From Bacteroidales bacterium (GTDB lineage Bacteria; Bacteroidota; Bacteroidia; Bacteroidales; UBA3824), in contig JAFXMJ010000345.1 of the NCBI GenBank assembly GCA_017530465.1, forward strand, positions 1-6,169: a DNA stretch of 6,169 nt, read 5' to 3'. Below, piece by piece: positions 1 through 5,333 of the stretch. A program made the position numbers and the translations under genes. Under the pieces are notes generated by a model. The model did not search any database, was not told the origin of the DNA, and worked only from the letters and a program-made list of their open reading frames with translations. Position 1 is the first letter of the stretch. The number at the start of each line of letters is the position of its first letter.

Positions 1-271
1 TCACAACAAGGGCATCAAGGTATATCTCGGCACGATTACTCCTTTCAAGGGCAACGGCTATTACACGATATTCCACGAGGCGGCGCGTCAGTATGTTAAT
101 GATTGGATTCGCAACTGCAAGGAGTGCGACGGCATCATCGACTTCGACGCTCTCGTCCGCGACCCCAACGACCCCGCAAAACTCAAAGCCGAATTTTCGG
201 ACGACTGGCTGCACCTCAACCCCAAGGGTTACGAGGCTATGGGCAAATTGGCGGCTGAAAAACTGAAATAA
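1..271 (+). CDS. SGNH/GDSL-family esterase, C-terminal part (XynE-like; 5' end outside window)
   Basis: The frame starting at base 2 is open from the left edge to TAA at 269-271 and gives the last 89 residues of a protein. The end carries the SGNH block V signature: DWLHLNPKGY, with the catalytic Asp and His at visible residues 68 and 71 (D-x-x-H). The preceding stretch, GTITPFKGNGYYT, then a VNDWIR segment and an IIDFDALVRDP segment, is the pattern I associate with the SGNH subgroup named after Prevotella bryantii XynE. The GDS nucleophile block and any signal peptide lie upstream of the window. The family hydrolyses ester bonds. Next to xylanase genes, deacylation of xylan is the likely role, but the substrate is inferred from context. 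A hairpin follows 14 bases after the stop, so it may be a separate transcription unit from the symporter. Confidence 0.82.
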   Translation, partial: HNKGIKVYLGTITPFKGNGYYTIFHEAARQYVNDWIRNCKECDGIIDFDALVRDPNDPAKLKAEFSDDWLHLNPKGYEAMGKLAAEKLK

Positions 272-276
272 AAATT

Positions 277-318
277 TATCTTTGCCGCTGCAAAGTTGAA
301 ATTTTTTATTTAACTTTG
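277..318 (+). promoter_or_regulatory. Two Bacteroidetes -7-type elements upstream of the xylan operon
   Basis: TATCTTTG at 277-284 and TAACTTTG at 311-318 both match the Bacteroidetes sigma-ABfr -7 consensus TAnnTTTG. The second lies 64 bases before the symporter ATG and is the better placed candidate for the operon promoter. A clear -33 TTTG at the usual spacing of about 19-21 bases is missing for both: the nearest TTTG to the second element ends 26 bases upstream. The two elements fall on the arms of the same palindrome, so one or both matches may be by-products of the hairpin. Confidence 0.35.
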
Positions 319-324
319 CGGCGG
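285..324 (+). terminator. Hairpin after the esterase gene, 13-bp stem
   Basis: The left arm CCGCTGCAAAGTT (285-297) pairs with the right arm AACTTTGCGGCGG (312-324). This gives 13 pairs including one T-G wobble, around a 14-base AT-rich loop. It starts 14 bases after the esterase stop. No run of T follows the right arm on the plus strand, so factor-independent termination is uncertain. It could equally be an RNA 3'-end stabiliser or part of the leader of the downstream operon. Confidence 0.45.
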
Positions 325-382
325 TATTATTGAAAAAATTACTACACTACTGAGAATTATTAATTACTAACCAAATAATATT

Positions 383-1792
383 ATGAACACTCAAAATTCT
401 GGCAATGTTGCCAACGGGTTTTACAAACTCTCTTGGCTTCAACGCATTGGCTTCGGCTCGGGCGACTTGGCGCAGAACTTGATTTTTCAGACTGTGGCTT
501 GTTACCTGATGCTTTATTTGACCACGGTTCTGAAAATTAATGCAGCCTTCGTCAGCACCCTGATTCTCACAGTAAGGCTCATCGACTGCTTTTGGAGTCC
601 CGTCGTTGGCCGTTATATCGACAATCACAATCCCAAATTAGGAAAGTACCGCTCCTACCTTCTTTATGGTGGTATTCCGTTGACTATTGCCGCGTGTCTC
701 CTGATGCTCCCGCAGGCAGCGGAGTGGGATATGACTATGAAATTGATTTATGCCACAGTAAGTTACACCTTGCTGAGTATGATTTACTCGGTGGTAAACA
801 TCCCCTACGGCTCCATTATGGCAAGTATGACCCGCGACAATGATGAGGTGCTCATCTTGACTTCCACCCGTATGGTATGCGCCAACATTGGTCAGATTAT
901 TGTTCAGGCAGGTTTCCCCATCGGACTTGCAATTTGCGTACATTCAGCAGTCAACTGGGATCAGGCAGTGTTTATGGCAATTGGTACGCTCCCCGCGTTC
1001 ATCATCCTGCCGCTCTTGCCCATATTGAAAAAATTGCTTGGTAAAAAAGGTCTTTATTATACGCTCCTTACGATTGGCTTGGTCGGATTTGTCATTTTGT
1101 TCTGCATTGGCAAGTTTGGCGACGTCAAGGAGAGCACTTTGATTATTCAGATTGCGAAGATTATGACCGGCGTAGGTCTTCTCGTAGGTTCGCTTATGTG
1201 GGCTCTCGTTCCCGAGGTAATCACCGAAGCAGAGTACCGCACCGGCAACCGTCCCGCCGCTACCGTCAACGCCCTCGCTGGTGTGGCGTTCAAGGCTGGT
1301 TTCTCAATTGCTGGCTGGATTACTCCGTTGGTAATGGGCTGGATTGGCTTCAACTTCGCAAACGAGGAGTCGGCGTTGTCCACTGATCCTTCCGCCTGGT
1401 TTACAGTTACCTGCATTTTTGCAATCGTAGGTTTCGTACTGTTGACACTTTGCTTTATGGGCAGCAAGGAAAACATCACCACCACTCCTGAAAAGCCGGT
1501 TTCGTTTGCAGAGATGTGGCAGGAGTTCAAGGCAAGCAAGTGCCTGCAATTGGTGCTCAGCATCTTCGTTGTGGTATTCTTGGCATCGTTTATCAGCGCG
1601 CCCGTCAACGCTTATTACACTGAATTGGGCAAATATGACGCTACTGCACAGAATGCAATCTTGGTGTTCACCACCATTATTCCCGCTGCGCTTCTTGTTG
1701 TTGTGGGACTCCTCATCCGCAAGTATCCGCTCACCGATGAGCGTCTTGACGAAATGAGCCGCGAAATCGAAGCGCGTCATCGTAACAAGTAA
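383..1792 (+). CDS. GPH-family (MelB/XynT-like) cation:xyloside symporter with rearranged helix order
   Basis: This 469-residue inner-membrane protein has about twelve hydrophobic helices. GPH hallmarks are the N-terminal GFGSGDLAQN with D28, RLID (65-68) on TM2, GKYRSYLLYG (87-96), NIPYGS (139-144), YRTGNR (285-290), K304 on TM11, and the final YPLTDERLDEM tail. The family couples Na+ or H+ to uptake of glycosides, pentosides or hexuronides. Beside GH10 and GH43 genes the cargo is probably xylo-oligosaccharides. Two oddities stand out. The block resembling TM6-loop-TM7 (AWFTVTCIFA to about Y418) lies at residues 336-418 after TM11, whereas MelB-type proteins carry it after TM5; here TM5 (165-188) runs straight into the TM8-like LPAFIILPLLP (203-213). 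Also, the position equivalent to MelB D59 is S72. The ATG at 383 has no Shine-Dalgarno sequence, as is usual in this phylum. Transport function is inferred. Confidence 0.88.
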   Translation: MNTQNSGNVANGFYKLSWLQRIGFGSGDLAQNLIFQTVACYLMLYLTTVLKINAAFVSTLILTVRLIDCFWSPVVGRYIDNHNPKLGKYRSYLLYGGIPLTIAACLLMLPQAAEWDMTMKLIYATVSYTLLSMIYSVVNIPYGSIMASMTRDNDEVLILTSTRMVCANIGQIIVQAGFPIGLAICVHSAVNWDQAVFMAIGTLPAFIILPLLPILKKLLGKKGLYYTLLTIGLVGFVILFCIGKFGDVKESTLIIQIAKIMTGVGLLVGSLMWALVPEVITEAEYRTGNRPAATVNALAGVAFKAGFSIAGWITPLVMGWIGFNFANEESALSTDPSAWFTVTCIFAIVGFVLLTLCFMGSKENITTTPEKPVSFAEMWQEFKASKCLQLVLSIFVVVFLASFISAPVNAYYTELGKYDATAQNAILVFTTIIPAALLVVVGLLIRKYPLTDERLDEMSREIEARHRNK

Positions 1793-1813
1793 TCAATTAA
1801 TCATTTTTTCAAT

Positions 1814-1843
1814 AGTAGAGACGCGCCAAAGCACGTCTCTACT
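1814..1843. repeat. Palindromic hairpin between symporter and xylanase genes
   Basis: The arms AGTAGAGACG and CGTCTCTACT pair perfectly over 10 bp. Two more GC pairs close a CAAA loop after one mismatch: C-A on the plus strand, a T-G wobble on the minus strand. It starts 22 bases after the symporter stop and ends 43 bases before the xylanase ATG. No T run follows on the plus strand. It resembles the scattered GTAGAGACG-type palindromes found between genes in many bacteria, so it is more likely a dispersed repeat or an RNA processing/attenuation hairpin than a classical terminator. It may lower or set the ratio of symporter to xylanase message. Confidence 0.55.
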
Positions 1844-1885
1844 TTATAATATCACTACAATAACACTACACTACTTATTAACACG

Positions 1886-3076
1886 ATGAATCTTACAAGA
1901 AAAACAATTCCAATGGCATTATTGGCGGCATTGGCATTGACATCCGCCTGCAAGCAGGGCAACGCCCCCGCATCTGCAACCGACAACACTCAACCTAAGG
2001 AGGTAAAATGCGAATACGTTGACGATGGCAAACCATCGATGCGCAAGGCTTTTGACGGCAAGTTTCTCATTGGCGCGGCTGTCAACACTCGTCAGGTTGT
2101 AAGCACCGACCCGAAAGTAATCAACGCCATCCGCAACAATTTTTCTGCCCTCGTGCCTGAAAACTGTATGAAGGCAGAGGAAATTCACCCGAAAAAAGAC
2201 CTCTACGACTGGACTGACGCCGACGCCCTCGTAGAATTGGCACAGAAAAACGGTCAGGTTTTGACTGGACACTGCCTCGTATGGCATTCGCAGTTGCCGT
2301 ATTGGTTTTTGAAGGACGACTTGGGACAGACTGTTACTAAGGACGAACTCATCAAGCGTATGAAGGATCATATCACTACGGTGGTGCAGCATTTCAAGGG
2401 CAAAATCAAGGGTTGGGACGTTGTCAACGAGGCTGTGATGGAAGACGGAACCCTTCGCAAGTCGCCTTTCCTCAATATCATTGGCCCCGATTTCATCAAG
2501 TTGGCGTTCCAATTTGCGCACGAGGCCGACCCTAATGTTGAGTTGTATTACAATGATTACGGTATGGACAATCCCGCCAAGCGCGAGGGCGTCATCAAAC
2601 TCGTCCGCGAACTCAAAGCCGCCGGTTGCCGTGTTGACGGTATCGGTATGCAGTCGCACGTTGCTTTTGATACCAATCTCGACGAGTACGAAAAGAGCAT
2701 CGTGGCCTACGCCGCAGAAGGTGTCAAGGTGATGGTGACGGAACTCGACCTCAGCGTTTTGCCGTGGCCCAAGGGCAATTATGGCGCGGCAGTGGAGACC
2801 AATTTCGAGTATATGAAGGAGATGAATCCTTACACCGACGGACTTCCCGCAGAGAAGGCTCAGGAGCAGACCGATTTCTTCGTGAAACTCTTTGGCATAT
2901 ACCTCAAACACGCCGACATCATTGACCGCGTTACGTTCTGGGGCGTTACAGACGGCGACAGTTGGAAAAACGGTTGGCCGATGCCCGGTCGCACCGACTA
3001 TCCCCTCGCCATCGACCGCAACTATCAGCCCAAGCCGTTTGTGGATGCGATAATCAAATTGGCTGAGGGCAAGTAA
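1886..3076 (+). CDS. xynA: Endo-1,4-beta-xylanase, glycoside hydrolase family 10, lipoprotein
   Basis: This 396-residue protein cuts internal beta-1,4-xylosidic bonds in xylan with retention of configuration. The N-terminus is a lipoprotein signal: basic MNLTRK, a hydrophobic stretch, then LTSAC with the lipidated Cys at 22. The residues after it (KQGNAP) lack the acidic run often seen in surface-exposed Bacteroidetes lipoproteins, so a periplasm-facing location is possible. One GH10 barrel fills residues about 55-393. Visible motifs are GHCLVWHSQLP (128-138), WDVVNEAV with acid/base E182, NDYGMDN (223-229), QSH (256-258), VTELDLS with nucleophile E286, and the aglycone-side WGVTDGDSW (352-360). 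There is no carbohydrate-binding module, and length is normal for a single-domain enzyme. It sits between the symporter and the GH43 gene, 27 bases before the latter, like P. bryantii xynA/xynB and B. ovatus xylI/xsa. The symbol follows that usage. Confidence 0.95.
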   Translation: MNLTRKTIPMALLAALALTSACKQGNAPASATDNTQPKEVKCEYVDDGKPSMRKAFDGKFLIGAAVNTRQVVSTDPKVINAIRNNFSALVPENCMKAEEIHPKKDLYDWTDADALVELAQKNGQVLTGHCLVWHSQLPYWFLKDDLGQTVTKDELIKRMKDHITTVVQHFKGKIKGWDVVNEAVMEDGTLRKSPFLNIIGPDFIKLAFQFAHEADPNVELYYNDYGMDNPAKREGVIKLVRELKAAGCRVDGIGMQSHVAFDTNLDEYEKSIVAYAAEGVKVMVTELDLSVLPWPKGNYGAAVETNFEYMKEMNPYTDGLPAEKAQEQTDFFVKLFGIYLKHADIIDRVTFWGVTDGDSWKNGWPMPGRTDYPLAIDRNYQPKPFVDAIIKLAEGK

Positions 3077-3103
3077 AGTAAGAAAATAATTCAATTAAAC
3101 CTA

Positions 3104-4159
3104 ATGATTAATATGGCACAGAAAAGATACCTCTTTCCTGCCGATTATATGGCAGACCCCGCCGTTCACGTATTCAACGGCAAGATTTTCGTCTATCCGT
3201 CCCACGACTGGGAGGCTCACGCTGCTGAGGACGACGACGGTGGACATTTTCAGATGAAGGACTACCACGCTCTCTCTATTGACGGCGACCCGATGACTGG
3301 CAAGGTCAACGACCACGGCGTTATTTTCGACGTCAAGGACGTACAGTGGGCAGAGAAACAATTGTGGGACAGCGACGTAGTGGAGAAAAACGGCAAGTAT
3401 TACTACATCTTCTCCGCCAAGGGGTATGACGGCGTGTTCCGTCTTGGCGTTGCAGTTGCCGACAAGCCCGAAGGCCCGTTCAAGCCGGAGCCGCAGCCTA
3501 TCCGTGGTTCTTTCTCCATCGACCCCTGCGCGTTCAAGGATGACGACGGCACCATCTACACCTATTTCGGTGGTCTTTGGGGCGGTCAACTCCAATGGTG
3601 GCAGCCTTTTGAGCCCGGCTATGCTCCCGTACACGGCAAGCACGGCGATGACAATGGTCTTGTTGATATGGGTTCAGAACCTACCCGCAACGGCGAGCTT
3701 TTCGCACAGCCCGATATGCCCGCGTTGCCGAGTTTTGTGGTTAAGATGAGCGACGATGTATTGCAGTTTGCAGAGGCTCCGCGCCGCGTTGTAATCCTCG
3801 GTGAGGACGGCAAGCCGCTCAAAGCAAGCGACCCGCACCGTTTCTTTGAGGCTTCGTGGATGCACAAGTACAATGGCAAGTATTACTTCTCGTATTCAAC
3901 AGGCGACAGTCATTACCTCTGCTATGCCACCGGCGACAATCCTTACGGCCCGTTCACCTATCAGGGCGTAATCCTCACTCCGGTAGTTGGTTGGACTACT
4001 CACCACGCCATCGCCGAGTACAACGGCAAGTGGTATCTCTTCCACCACGACTGCGTACCGTCAGAAGGCAAGACCTGGCTCCGCTCGTTGAAGGTCTGCG
4101 AATTGCAGTACGACAAGGACGGCAAGATTCAGACGATTGAAGGATTGGATAATGCGTAA
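3104..4159 (+). CDS. xynB: Glycoside hydrolase family 43 beta-xylosidase / alpha-L-arabinofuranosidase, cytoplasmic
   Basis: This 351-residue five-bladed beta-propeller enzyme releases xylose, and often arabinose, from xylo-oligosaccharides with inversion. The catalytic triad is visible: base D18 in ADPAVHVF, pKa-tuning D140 in SIDPCAF, and acid E249 in RFFEASW. THH (299-301) is the usual axial His region of GH43. There is no signal peptide, so it should act in the cytoplasm on sugars brought in by the symporter. The sequence strongly recalls B. ovatus xylosidase/arabinosidase (xsa) and P. bryantii XynB, from memory. It seems to carry extra sequence at about 162-206 (WWQPFEPGYAPVHG onward). 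A second ATG at 3113 (MAQKRYLF) could be the true start; neither has a clear ribosome binding site. The last codons (Asp-Asn-Ala-stop) lie inside a heptamer tandem repeat. Symbol by analogy. Confidence 0.93.
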   Translation: MINMAQKRYLFPADYMADPAVHVFNGKIFVYPSHDWEAHAAEDDDGGHFQMKDYHALSIDGDPMTGKVNDHGVIFDVKDVQWAEKQLWDSDVVEKNGKYYYIFSAKGYDGVFRLGVAVADKPEGPFKPEPQPIRGSFSIDPCAFKDDDGTIYTYFGGLWGGQLQWWQPFEPGYAPVHGKHGDDNGLVDMGSEPTRNGELFAQPDMPALPSFVVKMSDDVLQFAEAPRRVVILGEDGKPLKASDPHRFFEASWMHKYNGKYYFSYSTGDSHYLCYATGDNPYGPFTYQGVILTPVVGWTTHHAIAEYNGKWYLFHHDCVPSEGKTWLRSLKVCELQYDKDGKIQTIEGLDNA

Positions 4160-4195
4160 TGCACAATGCATAATGCATAATTCATAATGCGTATT
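4147..4195. repeat. Seven degenerate heptamer units overlapping the GH43 stop codon
   Basis: Seven contiguous 7-base units can be read: GGATAAT, GCGTAAT, GCACAAT, GCATAAT, GCATAAT, TCATAAT, GCGTATT. The array encodes the last three residues and stop of the GH43 gene (TAA at 4157-4159) and ends inside the first base pairs of the 59-bp repeat copy. Seven is not a multiple of three, so changes in unit number upstream of the stop would alter the C-terminal tail. It resembles the ATGCATAAT-type low-complexity repeats common in Bacteroidales intergenic DNA. Confidence 0.7.
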
Positions 4196-4248
4196 GTAGG
4201 GTAGCCCTCACGGACTACCCTTTGTTGTGTCGCACCGTTGGTGCTATT
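4190..4248 (-). repeat. 59-bp two-hairpin repeat element, copy 1
   Basis: This copy matches 5334-5392 at 58 of 59 positions; the only difference is G4196 versus T5340, and 52 bases (4197-4248) are identical. Read on the minus strand it has a 5-bp hairpin GCACC-AAC-GGTGC (4244-4232), a 10-base spacer, then a 10-bp hairpin with loop GTGA (4221-4198). It lies between the convergent GH43 and Fic genes, and the Fic TAG stop (4246-4244) is inside it. It looks like a dispersed 3'-end or terminator-like element in the same orientation as the minus-strand genes. Confidence 0.85.
4198..4221. terminator. Putative bidirectional terminator hairpin in repeat copy 1
   Basis: On the minus strand AGGGTAGTCC pairs with GGGCTACCCT (10 pairs, one G-U) around a GUGA tetraloop, which fits the stable GNRA class. 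On the plus strand the same DNA forms the stem with one C-A mismatch, followed by the T-rich TTTGTTGTGT. It sits between two converging genes, where a two-way terminator is expected. Neither side has a clean T run, so intrinsic termination is not certain. Confidence 0.5.
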
Positions 4249-5236
4249 GGGGGGAGATTAATTCCCAATGGCCGTTTTTGTCTGCGCCGATACGGCGGAT
4301 GATGTTGTTTTGTTGTAGTTTTTTCATATTGGATTTGACGCTTTTTTCGGTAATGCCTACGATTGTTGCGAGTTCTTTTTGCGTAACAAAAGGATTGTCT
4401 TTCAGAGCGTTGATGATTTTTTGTTGATTTACAGTAACCTTTACAGTAACCTTTACAGTAACCTTTTTATCGTTTTGTTTGTCCAATATCTCTGATATGC
4501 TGTCGTTTATGAGCGTGAGCATAAAGTCTATGAAAACGGTGCTGTCGGCGTTGTTATTGCTGACATTGAAGGCGTTGTAATATGCCTGTTGCTTCTTTTT
4601 GACAAGAGTTTCTACGGGAATCCAGGCAAAGACAGGTTTCCATTTTTTGAGGATGACGGTTTGCCAAAGTCGTCCTGTTCTGCCGTTGCCATCTTCAAAT
4701 GGGTGGATGTATTCAAATTCGTAATGGAACACGCAACTTTTGATGAGCGGATGTTCCTTGCTTTTTTTGAGCCATTCAAAGAGTTCTGACATCAGGAGTG
4801 GCACACGCTGCGCGGGCGGCGCAACGTGTATTACTTCTTTGCCGTTGAAAATTCCAACCCCGCTCGTCCTGTATTTCCCGCTTTCTGTCACCAAATCTGC
4901 CATCATCAGGCGGTGCGCTTTCAGAAGGTCTTTTTCCTTGTATGGGTTGAGTTCCATAAGTATGTCGTATGCTTTGACTGCGTTTTTGACTTCTAATATG
5001 TCTTTCGGCGGTCCTAAAATTCTTTTGCCTTCTATGATTGCGGTTATTTGGTCGATGGTTAGAGTGTTGTTTTCGATGGCGAGGGACGATTGGATGGTCT
5101 TGATGCGATTTTTCTTGCGCAGTTGTACGTGTAGAGGATTATCGGAAAAGGCGGTCAGCATACCTATCTTTTCCGAAATTTCAGCAATCAAGTTCACCGC
5201 TGTGGCAGTGATGTGGTATGGAGGGGTGTAACTCAT
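4244..5236 (-). CDS. Fic-family AMP-transferase with N-terminal inhibitory motif and C-terminal winged helix
   Basis: This 330-residue protein has the Fic core HPFEDGNGRTGR (178-189), a full match to HxFx(D/E)GNGRxxR, so it should transfer AMP (or another nucleotide part) to a hydroxyl side chain of a target protein. SLAIEN (51-56) matches the inhibitory (S/T)xxxE(G/N) motif. Its place before the Fic core makes this a class II, self-restrained Fic like Shewanella SoFic. The N-terminal region to about residue 90 resembles Fic_N. A KVTV-KVTV-KVTV hinge (258-269) joins the core to a winged helix (about 270-330; TQKELATIVGITEKSV is the recognition-helix region), suggesting DNA or partner binding. 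No antitoxin gene adjoins it, as expected when inhibition is in cis. The target is unknown. The gene is AT-richer than the xylan genes: 21 of 60 G/C at 4381-4440 against 37 of 60 at 3481-3540. The stop codon belongs to the repeat element. Confidence 0.9.
   Translation of the reverse strand: MSYTPPYHITATAVNLIAEISEKIGMLTAFSDNPLHVQLRKKNRIKTIQSSLAIENNTLTIDQITAIIEGKRILGPPKDILEVKNAVKAYDILMELNPYKEKDLLKAHRLMMADLVTESGKYRTSGVGIFNGKEVIHVAPPAQRVPLLMSELFEWLKKSKEHPLIKSCVFHYEFEYIHPFEDGNGRTGRLWQTVILKKWKPVFAWIPVETLVKKKQQAYYNAFNVSNNNADSTVFIDFMLTLINDSISEILDKQNDKKVTVKVTVKVTVNQQKIINALKDNPFVTQKELATIVGITEKSVKSNMKKLQQNNIIRRIGADKNGHWELISPQ
4428..4466 (-). repeat. 12-bp in-frame tandem repeat encoding the Fic hinge
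   Basis: On the plus strand ACAGTAACCTTT occurs three times without change (4431-4442, 4443-4454, 4455-4466), with a further partial TTT at 4428-4430. On the coding strand each unit is Lys-Val-Thr-Val. Because the unit is four codons, gain or loss of copies would change the distance between the Fic core and the winged helix without breaking the frame. Confidence 0.92.
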
Positions 5237-5260
5237 TCCGATTATTGTTCAATTCTTCGG

Positions 5261-5268
5261 CTAAGGTA
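5261..5268 (-). promoter_or_regulatory. Weak -7-like element upstream of the Fic gene
   Basis: Read on the minus strand this is TACCTTAG, one mismatch from TAnnTTTG, 24 bases before the Fic ATG. No TTTG -33 element is visible at the normal distance; upstream is very AT-rich sequence (5269-5333). It is the best promoter candidate in this gap, but weak. The Fic gene may instead be read through from the kinase gene past repeat copy 2. Confidence 0.22.
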
Positions 5269-5333
5269 AAAAAATAATTTGATAATTAAAAATAAATATA
5301 TGTATTTTGGACGAAAAATAAATTTAGGGTGTT

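Noticed and set aside
1147..1780. Overlapping minus-strand open frames within the symporter gene
   Set aside because: The plus-strand symporter reading has strong family motifs across this stretch; the antisense peptides are low-complexity and unfamiliar.
1845..1850. TATAAT, a perfect sigma-70-type -10 box before the xylanase gene
   Set aside because: Bacteroidetes use a different promoter consensus, no -35 partner was seen, and the hexamer is expected by chance in AT-rich DNA.
1919..3094. 391-codon open frame on the minus strand across the xylanase gene
   Set aside because: It is antisense to a GH10 gene with full catalytic motifs, and its translation shows no recognisable domain. Long antisense frames arise from codon bias.
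3104..3113. GH43 start at the second ATG (3113) instead of 3104
   Set aside because: It is possible, and gives a tail closer to known homologues, but no ribosome binding site separates the two; the longer form is kept with this caveat.
3101..3643. 180-codon minus-strand open frame over the start of the GH43 gene
   Set aside because: It is the shadow of a well-supported GH43 coding region and has no domain signal.
4244..5236. Fic gene as part of a two-gene toxin-antitoxin module
   Set aside because: The inhibitory motif is inside the Fic protein itself, and no small antitoxin gene is found on either side.
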